Assembly (NCBI GenBank): GCA_900540475.1
Contig: UQGG01000015.1
Location: forward strand, 62,001-126,000
Direction of reading: 5' to 3'
DNA: 64,000 nt
Source of the DNA: an uncultured Robinsoniella sp.
Lineage (GTDB): Bacteria > Bacillota > Clostridia > Lachnospirales > Lachnospiraceae
Part shown: in pieces, positions 24,773-34,205 of the stretch
Position numbering within the stretch: the stretch's first letter is position 1
How the letters are laid out: every line of letters begins with the position of its first letter
Made by a program: the position numbers and the translations under genes
The notes under the pieces: generated by a model
Database searches by the model: none
What the model saw: only the letters and a program-made list of their open reading frames with translations
What the model was told of the DNA's origin: nothing

Positions 24773-27211
24773 TCACCTGATATCATAGACGCTTCTCAGC
24801 TGCAGTTCCTCGGGTACGCCGCTGATAATCCTGACTTTTTTCGTTCCCGCATCCATATCAAAGTAATTATCCGATAATATCAGATCTTCTTCTTTATTTC
24901 GGATCTCTACACTTTTCGCATAGGCTGATGCCGTCACGATAATTTCATCACCCTGTACCCGGCAGGAAAGCTTTGGATCTTCATAATGAAAATACTTGGG
25001 CACCGAAAAAATAACACTGGAAGAAGACACGCTTTTTCCATCTTCCAAAAGTTCATAGCTGACATATTCATCATAAATATTGATATCCGGCAATAAAATC
25101 TTCTCGCACCATACACTGTCCAGCTCACCAACTTTAAGCTCTATGGTTTCTTCTCTGCGCACATTTGCCAGGGCATCTCGCACAGACCAAACAATGGTCA
25201 GTACTCTCTCCTTAAGGGTTTCATTTGAGACATTGAACCGGACACTCTTCTCATATTCTTTTGGCTCTTCGTTAATATTTGCACTCTGTGTTAAAAATCC
25301 CTCTTCCTGGCAGGACAGCAGAACCGGTGCAAAAAATCTTTTCGCCGCGTAGTGAAGTGCTTTCCATCGTCCGAAATAGTCAATGGACGACCAGGATGCC
25401 ACCGGCCAGCAGTCATTTAACTGCCAATAGACAGCTCCCATGCATCTGCCTCTGTTTCTTCTGAAATGCTCTACCCCGTAACGGATTGCCTCTGCCTGCA
25501 GCAATTGGGAAGCGTAAAGCAGAACCGGAAATTCTTTCGGATACAAAAAAGTCTGGGACAGATAATTCATGATTTTCCCATTTGCCGAATTATTTCTCTG
25601 ATGCTTTTCCATTACGTAGGAGAAGATATTGCGGTCCTCAGGCAGGGTAAAGCTCTCAACCGTTTTGGAACAGGGGAAGGATTGGAATCCAAATTCACTG
25701 GCATAGCGGAAGTAGAACTTGCGAAACTCGGAAAACGGCTTGCCTCCATGCCAGACATCCCAGTAATGTACATCACCCCTGTCCGGGTCGTTTGGGAAAT
25801 CAAAGCTTCCTCCCGATGAGGGGCTTGCCGGCCAGTAGAATGTATTTGGATCACACCGCTTCATTATCTGAGGGAAAATATATTCATACATTTTAATATA
25901 ATCCGCCTTCTGTTTGGGCGTATTTACACAGTCACCTGCATCTACGAACATTTCCATTTCATTGTTACCGCACCAGAGTCCAAGAGACGCATGATGACGG
26001 ATACGCTTTACATTCTCTTCGATTTCCGCCCGGATATTTTCATCAAAATCATCTGTCAGTTCGTACACCGCACAGGCATACATAAAATCCATCCAGACAA
26101 TCAATCCTAATTCATCACAGATATCAAAAAAATAATCGTCCGGATAATAACCGCCGCCCCAGACACGGATACAGTTAAAATTGGCAGCTGCACACTGTTC
26201 CAGTAATGTCCGGGTCCGCTCCTTCGTTATTCTGGGAAAAATATTATCTTCCGGAATGTAGTCCGCACCCATGGCGAAGATCGCGATGCCATTCACTTCG
26301 TGGGCAAAGCTTTCCCCGAACTCATCCTTTTTTTGCTGAATGCCCATAGTACGCAGACCGATTCTGCGCTTCCAGGAGTCCACGATACAGCCGTCTGCTG
26401 ATAAAATCACTTCCACGGTATACAGCGGCTGGCTGCCAAATCCGTTTGGCCACCAGAGCAGGGGGTCTTCTATTAACAATTCTTTGGGTGATTGGGAATG
26501 TGCGGTCATTTTTCCATTTGGATCTGTAATCTGCACCTCATAGGTAAATTCCGTATCCTTCTGATCCGGCAGTTTTGCCAGTTCCACATCCAAGCTTAGC
26601 CTCACAGCTTCATTTTCCTGCACCTGGGTGATATAGACACTGTCAATTTTCCCACAGGATATCCCGGTTATGGTTACATCTCTCCAGATACCCGCATCCG
26701 GAAGTCTTGGACCCCAGTCCCATCCAAACATACAATGGGCTTTTCGAATCTGCGGAAAGCCTTCCATACAATCCGGCGTACCTAAAGTAATCACTTCCTC
26801 CATACACTTTTTAATAAATTTTGTTGGGGAATAGATATGTACAGTGAGCAGATTTCCTTCTTTTTTTAACATTCCGGTTACATCATATTCCCAGATTCGA
26901 TGCATATTCCGGGCATTTCCCAGGTGGCTGCTATTCAGCATGATGTCCGCAATGGTATCGATCCCGTCAAAATGCAGCATATTTGCATCTGCTTCCAGGA
27001 TATCGTCTGTAACTGCAAATTCACAGCTGTATATAAAGTCATTTTCCATGATTTTCAGCGCCTGCATTTCATTATCGCGCCAAAATGGATCTTCCATCTG
27101 ACCCGCAGCCAGCAGGTCATTGTACACAGACCCGGGTACGGCGGCAGGAATTCGCTCCTGCCGGTCCGTGATCTGCAAAAACCAGTTTTCACTCAGCTTC
27201 TGTGTTATCAT
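24773..27211 (-). CDS. GH2 beta-mannosidase-like glycoside hydrolase
   Basis: An 812-aa GH2 enzyme. The start MITQKLSENWFLQI is at ATG 27211 with AGAGG seven bases upstream; a TTG nine codons earlier overlaps a palindrome. Family blocks: WRDNEMQALKIMENDFIYSCEF, HCMFGWDWGPRLPDAGIWRDV (~165), catalytic acid/base Glu in LWCGNNEMEM (~420) and nucleophile Glu in YASEFGFQSFP (~530), both in the arrangement of beta-mannosidases. Cytoplasmic. It is the last gene of the ABC/MFS/GH78 operon; a palindromic leader separates it from GH78. Mannose is the likeliest released sugar, but GH2 members of this group can vary. Confidence 0.87.
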   Translation of the reverse strand: MITQKLSENWFLQITDRQERIPAAVPGSVYNDLLAAGQMEDPFWRDNEMQALKIMENDFIYSCEFAVTDDILEADANMLHFDGIDTIADIMLNSSHLGNARNMHRIWEYDVTGMLKKEGNLLTVHIYSPTKFIKKCMEEVITLGTPDCMEGFPQIRKAHCMFGWDWGPRLPDAGIWRDVTITGISCGKIDSVYITQVQENEAVRLSLDVELAKLPDQKDTEFTYEVQITDPNGKMTAHSQSPKELLIEDPLLWWPNGFGSQPLYTVEVILSADGCIVDSWKRRIGLRTMGIQQKKDEFGESFAHEVNGIAIFAMGADYIPEDNIFPRITKERTRTLLEQCAAANFNCIRVWGGGYYPDDYFFDICDELGLIVWMDFMYACAVYELTDDFDENIRAEIEENVKRIRHHASLGLWCGNNEMEMFVDAGDCVNTPKQKADYIKMYEYIFPQIMKRCDPNTFYWPASPSSGGSFDFPNDPDRGDVHYWDVWHGGKPFSEFRKFYFRYASEFGFQSFPCSKTVESFTLPEDRNIFSYVMEKHQRNNSANGKIMNYLSQTFLYPKEFPVLLYASQLLQAEAIRYGVEHFRRNRGRCMGAVYWQLNDCWPVASWSSIDYFGRWKALHYAAKRFFAPVLLSCQEEGFLTQSANINEEPKEYEKSVRFNVSNETLKERVLTIVWSVRDALANVRREETIELKVGELDSVWCEKILLPDINIYDEYVSYELLEDGKSVSSSSVIFSVPKYFHYEDPKLSCRVQGDEIIVTASAYAKSVEIRNKEEDLILSDNYFDMDAGTKKVRIISGVPEELQLRSVYDIR

Positions 27212-27225
27212 ATTGATACCTCTTA

Positions 27226-27240
27226 TATTGCTCTGCAATA
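27226..27240 (-). promoter_or_regulatory. intercistronic palindromic leader, copy 3 (before GH2)
   Basis: TATTGC-TCT-GCAATA lies 14 bases before the GH2 ATG. In sense orientation it is preceded by GGCAG and followed by AGAGGTATCAATATG, the same plan as at 28994-29015 and 46849-46867. Confidence 0.55.
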
Positions 27241-27253
27241 CTGCCTTTCTCCA

Positions 27254-28978
27254 TTATTGAACGATTTCAATTTCTTCCGGTGCCTCCACCTGCACATCCA
27301 TTGTTCCATCCGGCCGGTTTATGCAGGACACCTGAATTTCCCCATATGGAGTGGGATATTTGCCGCTTGCCCAGCTGAGATCCCCCAAGTCCGGTTTTAC
27401 CGCTACCTTTTTACAGCCCGGCTCCAGAATCTGAATGCCCAGTACATTTTCCATCAGCCAGGGAGTTACTCCCGATGCCCATCCATGGCAGAGGCTGTGA
27501 CGGTAGCCCACATAGCAGTGTCCCCCGTATGTGCCGTGTACATTAACTTCCTCTCCTGCTTCTGTAATCTGATCAATAGGCGCTGCATTCTCCAGCCAGT
27601 CTACGTTAAAATCCTCCCAGAAGGTAGTCGCGCCCAGGGATAACATACCACCCCAGTATTCGCGGATACATTCCAGACACCCTTTTATATCTCCAGCCAT
27701 TGCGCGGGCGGTGAGAATATAATAGCCCATAAAAGTAGACATTCCTTTTGCTCCGCCAACCCTTAACAGCTGATCATTTACCGTCACCGGATCTTTCAGT
27801 CCCGCCATAACCAAAAGTGCCGCTGCCTGTTTTGCATCCTTATAATCCGCATCAAATGACGCCAGTTTCTTCAAGTCCTCTTCACACTGGCGGACAAGCT
27901 CTTCTTCTTCCAGAACCGTGAAGATTTCCTGCAATTTCTGTGTTGCCATGGCATGCAGCGCCTGCAGCCCCGCATCTACAACGGGCTGGTTCTGGAAAGA
28001 CGGCCAGTCAACAAACCGTACTTCCGGTGTATTGTCTTTGCCATTTTCATCAATGCCTTTTGACAGCTGTCTGTAAAGTCCCTTCAGATACTCCCTCTGG
28101 GTTTTCAGGTATGCCAGATCACCGGTGTGTATAAACCAGTCATGCTGTATGATTATCCACCACATAGAATATGCCGGAAATCCATTCATCCAGCCCGGCA
28201 GGGGTGTTTCCTCCCGGACAAAATCCAGGCTTCTGGGTACGCTCTCATCATATCCGAATACGGATTGTATAGTGGTAACTTCAGGATGCATATCACCCAC
28301 CCAGACCAGGCGGTCTCTTTTAATTCCATCCCATATGTAATTCTGCATATTCAGATGTACGGTATATGCCCCGGTATCCCAAATGCGGTTCAGCATGGGA
28401 TCACTGCAGGTAAAGCTTCCCTTGTATGGAATATCTTTATAGATCAAAATGGACTTTACTGTCTTAATTTCCAGTTCTCCTTCGTCCAGTAAATCAATCC
28501 TTACAAACCGGAATCCGGTTTCTCCAATCCGGTTCATGCTCATATCCCGCACTTCAACGATCATATCCCGGTTTGCATGGTCGTTGGTGGCATTGGTCTC
28601 GCCTCCGATTTCACTCATGGCCTCCATGGCGGATTCCCCGAAACGTACTCTCACCCGCATTCCCTGGGGCAGGCTTGCTTTCCATACCAGCAGGGAAATG
28701 CCGCCATGAATTTCAACGCCAAAGTCCAAAAGGATACCGGCAATTTCCCCTTTATTTTTTAAGATACACGGATTTGCCGGAACCAGAGAAATCTGGGGGG
28801 AACGGTTCTCCAGCAAAGCCGAACTGTTTTCCACCGGGCAATTATCTCCTTGGGACTCCCACAGTATTTTCCGGGGCGTCATATATACTCTTTTTCTGTT
28901 ATCTTCTTCACAATCCTCCAGAATACTGTCGTCCAGTATTCGGAAAATGTTGTTATTCTGTCCTTTATTTTCGATCAT
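27254..28978 (-). CDS. GH78-like alpha-L-rhamnosidase family protein (short form)
   Basis: A 574-aa six-hairpin enzyme. The start MIENKGQNNNIFRI is at ATG 28978, with AATAGG upstream; a longer frame to 29026 covers the palindrome and is less likely. N-terminal beta domain blocks (ILLDFGVEIHGGISLLVW, RVRFGESAMEAMSEIG, FRFVRIDLLD) precede the barrel with WDGIKRDRLVWVGDMHPE (around residue 230), the equivalent of the GH78 catalytic region, and FWEDFNVDWLENA. It is shorter than typical GH78 proteins. Cytoplasmic; the gene lies between an MFS transporter and GH2 in the same operon. Rhamnosidase activity is the family expectation. Confidence 0.85.
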   Translation of the reverse strand: MIENKGQNNNIFRILDDSILEDCEEDNRKRVYMTPRKILWESQGDNCPVENSSALLENRSPQISLVPANPCILKNKGEIAGILLDFGVEIHGGISLLVWKASLPQGMRVRVRFGESAMEAMSEIGGETNATNDHANRDMIVEVRDMSMNRIGETGFRFVRIDLLDEGELEIKTVKSILIYKDIPYKGSFTCSDPMLNRIWDTGAYTVHLNMQNYIWDGIKRDRLVWVGDMHPEVTTIQSVFGYDESVPRSLDFVREETPLPGWMNGFPAYSMWWIIIQHDWFIHTGDLAYLKTQREYLKGLYRQLSKGIDENGKDNTPEVRFVDWPSFQNQPVVDAGLQALHAMATQKLQEIFTVLEEEELVRQCEEDLKKLASFDADYKDAKQAAALLVMAGLKDPVTVNDQLLRVGGAKGMSTFMGYYILTARAMAGDIKGCLECIREYWGGMLSLGATTFWEDFNVDWLENAAPIDQITEAGEEVNVHGTYGGHCYVGYRHSLCHGWASGVTPWLMENVLGIQILEPGCKKVAVKPDLGDLSWASGKYPTPYGEIQVSCINRPDGTMDVQVEAPEEIEIVQ

Positions 28979-28993
28979 ATTTATACCTATTCC

Positions 28994-29063
28994 TATTACA
29001 GGCATGCCTGTAATACTGCCACACATTAACAGGCTGAAAAAATTACATTGTGGCTTCCTTTCT
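28994..29063 (-). promoter_or_regulatory. intercistronic palindromic leader, copy 1 (before GH78)
   Basis: A perfect 22-bp palindrome, TATTACAGGCA joined to its own reverse complement (28994-29015), lies 15 bases before the ATG at 28978. Farther upstream, AGAAAGGAAGCCACA (29049-29063) is identical to the leader of GH51 (46903-46917), and the spacing between the two blocks differs by one base. Confidence 0.65.
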
Positions 29064-29086
29064 ATTGCTTATTTTTTCCCAGCCTT

Positions 29087-29104
29087 AGAGCCTGTTTGAA
29101 AATT
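29087..29104 (+). repeat. dispersed hairpin-family element
   Basis: GAGCCTGTTTGAAAATT at about 29088-29104, between the MFS stop and the GH78 leader. It resembles GAGCGTATTCTAAATT at 38915-38930, TTAGAGCATGTTTTT at 44250-44264 and the inverted pair at 15796-15824. Confidence 0.4.
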
Positions 29105-29131
29105 CATTCCTGCCGTCTGCAGTTTTCCATC

Positions 29132-30451
29132 TCACGATTCATCCCTCATTTTTAATCTTGCATAACATACCGTCCCCAGAATCAGCAAACCGGAAATAAT
29201 CATATTCATCTGCATAGATCCAATGGAAACCGTACCAATTTTTAAGTCTGTATTTTTAAATACCGATATTATTTTTGACCCTGTCAGACTCCCCAGAAAT
29301 CCTCCACATGCGCTGAGCGCCGTATTAATGCTGAGATATTTAATCGCATTGTGAGGCCTGACATAATGATAAGGAAGCATAAACTGTGCCGTTGCAAGTC
29401 CCGTGGCAATTAATCCGCTGGTAATAAATATTACCAGAATTAGTCCAATAGAACCCGGCGTTACCAATGGCCAGAATAAAAACTGTATCCCCAGAACCAT
29501 GGTTACTATGGTCAGTATATTCTTCCACGGAATATGCTGCGCGATCCTTCCCCAGCCGGAGGATACTGCGATCTGAACTCCTACCTGAAGAGTTGTCAGC
29601 ATAATAATATTTGTATAATTCAAATGCAGTTCTTCCAGCATATAGGCGTTATAATAAGGATTCGCCATATTCATGGAAAAGCTAAGTAAAAACATATAAA
29701 TCAGAAAATGCAAAAACCTTTTATCCTCATGAAAAATTCGGATGCACTGCTTCAGGGATATCTGAGACTGCCCATCCAGCTGTTCTTCATAATGAATCTT
29801 CCTGATTACAATATAATCAATCACTGCGATCACTGCCGCTATAAAAAAGATAATTGCAAAGCCAATATATTCATTGGATTTTCGCTGCAGCCCGTCAATA
29901 CAGGTGCTTGCCCCGAAAGAAATAAGCGTCGTCAAACCCACTACAATTCGATCCCGGAATGCAAAAAATGTACCCTGTATATCAGGCTGGATGGAATTTA
30001 CCATCCAGTAGTTTAAACGTATCCCGGAACTGGATGCAAAAATATATGCAAAAAACAAAATCACTGATACTGCTGCAATCCGAAACTCCACCTGGACCCC
30101 CATCAGCTTTTGAGAACCCTCAGATACCAGCAGTGGAATAAATACAATGGATAAGATTAATAATCTGGCAAGCAGAACCATCCTGTTAATCGCCTGCTTG
30201 GAATTGCGGAAAAAATCCCATATCTTCCCAAAAGGCACCTGGAGTACATTTGCCAGCAGGGGAATGGATAAAATTACACCGACCCCTGCGGCGGGTACCC
30301 CTGTATAGAGCAGGAATCCGGTCATGAGAACTCCTGACACGATACTGTTATAGACAGACCCCACAATCTGGGATACCATGAACTTCTTCTGATTTCCATT
30401 AAAGGTGCGGACCTGGGCAAACATTCCCTTTTTCCTGTCAGCATTATCCAT
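29132..30451 (-). CDS. MFS transporter
   Basis: A 439-aa membrane protein with about twelve hydrophobic segments and the loop-2 motif region VLQVPFGKIWDFFRNSKQAIN, where MFS carriers place their conserved GxxxD/RxGRR. It follows the ABC permeases by five bases and precedes GH78, so it is a second carrier in a glycan operon, probably for an oligosaccharide or glycoside product. Having both ABC and MFS carriers in one operon is not rare in this group. Substrate unknown. Confidence 0.85.
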   Translation of the reverse strand: MDNADRKKGMFAQVRTFNGNQKKFMVSQIVGSVYNSIVSGVLMTGFLLYTGVPAAGVGVILSIPLLANVLQVPFGKIWDFFRNSKQAINRMVLLARLLILSIVFIPLLVSEGSQKLMGVQVEFRIAAVSVILFFAYIFASSSGIRLNYWMVNSIQPDIQGTFFAFRDRIVVGLTTLISFGASTCIDGLQRKSNEYIGFAIIFFIAAVIAVIDYIVIRKIHYEEQLDGQSQISLKQCIRIFHEDKRFLHFLIYMFLLSFSMNMANPYYNAYMLEELHLNYTNIIMLTTLQVGVQIAVSSGWGRIAQHIPWKNILTIVTMVLGIQFLFWPLVTPGSIGLILVIFITSGLIATGLATAQFMLPYHYVRPHNAIKYLSINTALSACGGFLGSLTGSKIISVFKNTDLKIGTVSIGSMQMNMIISGLLILGTVCYARLKMRDES

Positions 30452-30456
30452 AGGAA

Positions 30457-31293
30457 TCAGCCTTTGACAGCTCCACCCATCATACCCTGAATATAATATT
30501 TCAGGCAGCTGGATGTTGCGATTAATAGCGGAATTGTTCCTATAATAAATGCAGCTGCAATTAAGCCCATATCATTTGTTCCCTTACCTGCCGCATTATT
30601 AAATACGACCTGGCAGAAGGTCTTCACTTCATCTCCGCCGGTCAAGGCAATCGTCGGCCAGATATAATCATTGTACATTGCAACAACTGATGTAATTCCA
30701 ACCGTAATTAAAATTGGTTTGGAAAGCGGTACCGCAACCTTGGCAAATGCATAAATTTCACTGGCACCGTCTATCTTTGCAGCTTCAAAAATATCATTGG
30801 GAAGACCTTTGAAAAATGCCTCAGCCAGGATAATGCCAAAGACCTGCTGCCCTGCTACATAAGGTATAATTAAGCCCCAGTAGGTATTTAAAATATGGAG
30901 ATTTTTAATAATATTATAGTTTGGTATAATTAATAATGTATAAGGAACCATCATAACAGCCATCAAGAGTGAAAATAAAATATTTTTACCTTTGAACTTC
31001 ATTCTTCCGAAAGCATAACCCGACATAGCTACGATAATGATGATTAATACAAGGGAAATTCCGCATACATAAAGGGAATTTAAAATAGGACGGAAAACAA
31101 ATTTAAATGCCTTGATAAAATTAACCCAGTATATTTCTCTTGGAAGCCCCAGAAAATCATTAGCAATCATTACATTGGGTTTCAGTGACATATTTATAAG
31201 CATAACGAAGGGAAAGAAGGTGATAACCAATAAAGCAATGATCAGCAGTCTGCTGATAATGTACCCGACTCCGATTTTTCTTTTACTGTGCAT
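30457..31293 (-). CDS. carbohydrate ABC transporter permease (MalG-like)
   Basis: A 278-aa inner-membrane permease with six helices. The EAA loop is EAAKIDGASEIYAFAKVAVPLSKP (around residues 180-205), which docks the shared MsmX-type ATPase; no ATPase gene is present here, as usual for CUT1 systems in Firmicutes. The C-terminus YYIQGMMGGAVKG is family-typical. GGAGGAAG precedes the ATG. It starts one base after the stop of the first permease. Confidence 0.93.
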   Translation of the reverse strand: MHSKRKIGVGYIISRLLIIALLVITFFPFVMLINMSLKPNVMIANDFLGLPREIYWVNFIKAFKFVFRPILNSLYVCGISLVLIIIIVAMSGYAFGRMKFKGKNILFSLLMAVMMVPYTLLIIPNYNIIKNLHILNTYWGLIIPYVAGQQVFGIILAEAFFKGLPNDIFEAAKIDGASEIYAFAKVAVPLSKPILITVGITSVVAMYNDYIWPTIALTGGDEVKTFCQVVFNNAAGKGTNDMGLIAAAFIIGTIPLLIATSSCLKYYIQGMMGGAVKG

Positions 31294-31294
31294 A

Positions 31295-32170
31295 CTAATC
31301 TTCCTCCTTCAAGAATCTTCTGGTTAGCAAAGTTAAAATGATAATTACAATAAACAAAATTACTCCTAATGCAGAAGCATATCCAAACTTTCCATCCCCG
31401 AATGCAATCTTATACATCTGCATCGCCGGTATCATCGTTGCATAACCCGGACCGCCTCCCGTAGTAGCCGCAACCAGTCCAAAGCCAGACAGGCTTCCGA
31501 TTAAAGAAAGTGTTACTACAATTTTCATATATGATTTCACATTTGGCAGATGAATATCTTTTACTACATTAAATTTGGTAGCCCCGTCAACAATGGCTGC
31601 TTCATATAATTCCTCACCGATCATATTGAGTCCGGAATGGAAAATCAAAAAGTACATGCCTGATACAAATGGGAATCCTACGAGAATAATACATATGAGC
31701 GCCGTGGATTTATCATTCAGCCAATTATGGGTTAGATTATTCATGCCGATAGCTTTTAAAATTGAGTTAAAACCAAAGTTTGGATTGTAAAGATATTTCC
31801 AAATTAAAATCGTCACGATAGATGGAACTAACATGGGAACAACAAATGCTGTTTTAATAATATTTGCTACTTTAGATCTTTTAATAAAAAATAATAGTTC
31901 TGCCGCCAGCAGTGGGAAAAAGACACTGCAGAAAACAGCTGCAACGGTAATAATTGCCTGGTTTTTAAATGATGTTAAAAACATTTCATCTTTAAATGCT
32001 GCAATATAATTTTCAAATCCCACCATTTTAGATGAAATTCCAAATGTTGAATCTGTAAATGACGTATAAAATGCATTACCAATAGAAAAGTAAGAAAAAA
32101 CCGCCAGCAATAAAAAGGTTGGTGCGATAAAGAAATATGGCAATAATTTCATTTTCAGAGATTTATTCAT
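31295..32170 (-). CDS. sugar ABC transporter permease (MalF/UgpA-like)
   Basis: A 291-aa permease with six helices, starting LLPYFFIAPTFLLLAVFSYF. Its EAA loop is EELYEAAIVDGATKFNVVKDIHLPNVK (about residues 190-215). GAGGAGG precedes the ATG. It pairs with 30457-31293 and with the binding lipoprotein 32320-34005; the ~150-base gap to the latter holds a long hairpin that probably tunes expression. Confidence 0.93.
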   Translation of the reverse strand: MNKSLKMKLLPYFFIAPTFLLLAVFSYFSIGNAFYTSFTDSTFGISSKMVGFENYIAAFKDEMFLTSFKNQAIITVAAVFCSVFFPLLAAELLFFIKRSKVANIIKTAFVVPMLVPSIVTILIWKYLYNPNFGFNSILKAIGMNNLTHNWLNDKSTALICIILVGFPFVSGMYFLIFHSGLNMIGEELYEAAIVDGATKFNVVKDIHLPNVKSYMKIVVTLSLIGSLSGFGLVAATTGGGPGYATMIPAMQMYKIAFGDGKFGYASALGVILFIVIIILTLLTRRFLKEED

Positions 32171-32271
32171 ATGGTCCTCCTCGTTTCTGATTGAGCAGTG
32201 TGACTGAAAAACGCTTTCACACCACTTTTATTCGCAGTATTGCAGTAAGCTGTGACTGCAAGATGCTATTG

Positions 32272-32310
32272 GAAAAGGGTGAAGGCAATTCCTTACCATC
32301 ACCCCTTTTC
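32272..32310 (-). terminator. hairpin/attenuator between binding-protein and permease genes
   Basis: GAAAAGGGGTGATGG on the minus strand (beginning at 32310) pairs imperfectly with CCTTCACCCTTTTC ending near 32272. The stem is long, has one bulge, and starts ten bases after the SBP stop. It likely gives partial termination or protects the highly expressed lipoprotein mRNA. Confidence 0.5.
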
Positions 32311-32319
32311 TGATTTCCT

Positions 32320-34005
32320 TTATTTTGCAGTATCTGCTGTTGTAGGATCTAAGTCATATCCGGCTCTGTCCACTACATCTTTGTAATAATTCCGGTAAAT
32401 CGGATCCATCTGTTCCAGGAAACTGTCTACACCAAGACTTCCTTCTGAGAACTGGAGAATTAAATCATTGTATTTTGGCTTATCAGCCTGTGTTACCATG
32501 TCCTGTCCGGTTACCCACTGTGCGCCGCGGCCAACACCGGTAGCGATAAAACCTTCTAATTTAGATGTTAATTCCGGACTTAATTCCACACCTTTTACAA
32601 CACATGGTCCCTGTACGTAATTTCCATTGGCAAGTGTCTCTTCAAAGCATAATTTTGCCTGATCCGGTGAATACCAGTATTTGTAGAAATCTTTTACACG
32701 TGCCATATGGTCATCGTCTTTGTTTGGAACGATACTGATGGCATTACCAAGGCTGTAAAGTCCTCGGATAGTCTGGCTGAAGCCTTCCGGAGCTTTTTCA
32801 AAGGACGGCAGCTGGAAAGTTGCCCATTCAAACTGCATATCTTCCGGTAACTGGTTTATGTCATTTAAAATCAAACCTGCATTCCAGCTTCCGTTGAATA
32901 AAATCGGGGAAACCTGTGATTCAAAGTCTGTAATAATCTGAGAACCATCTGCTGCAATCCAGTTTGTAGGGAAATATTGTGCCAGTTTCTGGAATTCACT
33001 CCAGACTTTTTTATTGCCCTCTGTATTGATGCCGTTTTCGGTTGCATATTTTGCCTGTCTTTCTGCACTGCCTACTACGTTAGCATCACAGTCAAGATTA
33101 TTTTCATCAAATTTGAAATCTTTATTCGCTTTCATGAGATTTTCATCCCAGATTGCATCTCCGGGCTGAACCAAAAACTCATCTTCTGTAGTTCGGTAAT
33201 ATGCATCAGCCATTGAATTGATCAGCCATCCGCTTTCATTTCCTGCTGTAATCGGAACATCATATCCTGCTTCTTTTAATTTCTCACAGATTTCAATCAG
33301 ATTCTCATAGCTTGTGGGTACGGACAATCCCAGTTTGTCAAAGATTGTTTTATTGTAGTAAAAAGCAACTCCAATTTTATCAAACGGAAGATAAGTCAAA
33401 TGTCTGCCGCCGGATGAATTAATGGAAATCAAAAAGTCATCTTCATCAAAGGCTTCTCTTACCTTTTTACCGTCATTGTAAGGATTTACCTCATCCAGCA
33501 TATCTGTCATATCGATCAGATAACCCTTGTCCACTGCAATATCAGCACTATTATTTGCAACTGCAGCAGCCAGGAAATTACCATGAACGATATCCGGTGC
33601 ATTTTCTCTGTCATCGCTCATTGATGTCATCATTTTTGTTATGTATGAATCATTGTCAGATATAACATCCACAACTACTTTCGTTTCCGGATGAAGCTTC
33701 ATGTATTCTTCTGCAAGCTTTTTCTCGCCGGCAGTATAGAAATTATTAATCACCGCTAAGGTTATGGTATCTTCTTTTGAGGTGTCCCAGCCAACATCGG
33801 ATGTACTTCCAGCTGTTGTACCCTCGCTGCCATTTTCCGTATCCTTTTTATCAGAAGCTGCTGCTTCGCTGTCCGCTGCGGACTCTTTGGATGTTCCTTT
33901 CTGTGTTTCCCCAGCTCCTCCGTTTGCACTGCATCCGGATAAAAAGCTTGACAAAATCATTGTTGCTGCCAGAAGGCATGCTACCATTTTATTTCTCTTT
34001 TTCAT
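32320..34005 (-). CDS. extracellular sugar-binding lipoprotein (ABC transporter)
   Basis: A 561-aa family-1 solute-binding protein. The signal peptide KKRNKMVACLLAATMILSS is followed by the lipobox LSGC (Cys25), so it is anchored outside the membrane by lipidation. A low-complexity Ser/Glu/Gly/Thr linker (about residues 27-72) precedes the domain, which begins at DTITLAVINNFYTAGEKKLAEEY. AAAGGAGCG lies before the ATG. First gene of the transporter operon and immediately downstream of the second LacI gene in the same direction. Its length suggests an oligosaccharide rather than a monosaccharide. Confidence 0.93.
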   Translation of the reverse strand: MKKRNKMVACLLAATMILSSFLSGCSANGGAGETQKGTSKESAADSEAAASDKKDTENGSEGTTAGSTSDVGWDTSKEDTITLAVINNFYTAGEKKLAEEYMKLHPETKVVVDVISDNDSYITKMMTSMSDDRENAPDIVHGNFLAAAVANNSADIAVDKGYLIDMTDMLDEVNPYNDGKKVREAFDEDDFLISINSSGGRHLTYLPFDKIGVAFYYNKTIFDKLGLSVPTSYENLIEICEKLKEAGYDVPITAGNESGWLINSMADAYYRTTEDEFLVQPGDAIWDENLMKANKDFKFDENNLDCDANVVGSAERQAKYATENGINTEGNKKVWSEFQKLAQYFPTNWIAADGSQIITDFESQVSPILFNGSWNAGLILNDINQLPEDMQFEWATFQLPSFEKAPEGFSQTIRGLYSLGNAISIVPNKDDDHMARVKDFYKYWYSPDQAKLCFEETLANGNYVQGPCVVKGVELSPELTSKLEGFIATGVGRGAQWVTGQDMVTQADKPKYNDLILQFSEGSLGVDSFLEQMDPIYRNYYKDVVDRAGYDLDPTTADTAK

Positions 34006-34205
34006 ATGACTTCGCTCCTTTAATTGTTAATTTTTAATTATTGATTTTAATTCTGTTATAATTTTATACTGAATACGTTGCGTGTTTATCGTATCTATGT
34101 TATAATTTATCCACTGTTTTCCTCTAGGCTATCGTTCCACCGGTTCCTATATGCGGGAAACAGTTTTTTTACCTCCTTTCACTGATCTTACGCACGCATT
34201 ATATA

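Noticed and set aside
26900..27643. Plus-strand open frame of 247 codons
   Set aside because: Antisense to the GH2 and GH78 genes, which have clear catalytic motifs; no family similarity.
32205..32219. CcpA cre site (TGAAAAACGCTTTCA)
   Set aside because: It resembles the cre consensus but is one base too long between the conserved ends, and lies inside an operon rather than at a promoter.
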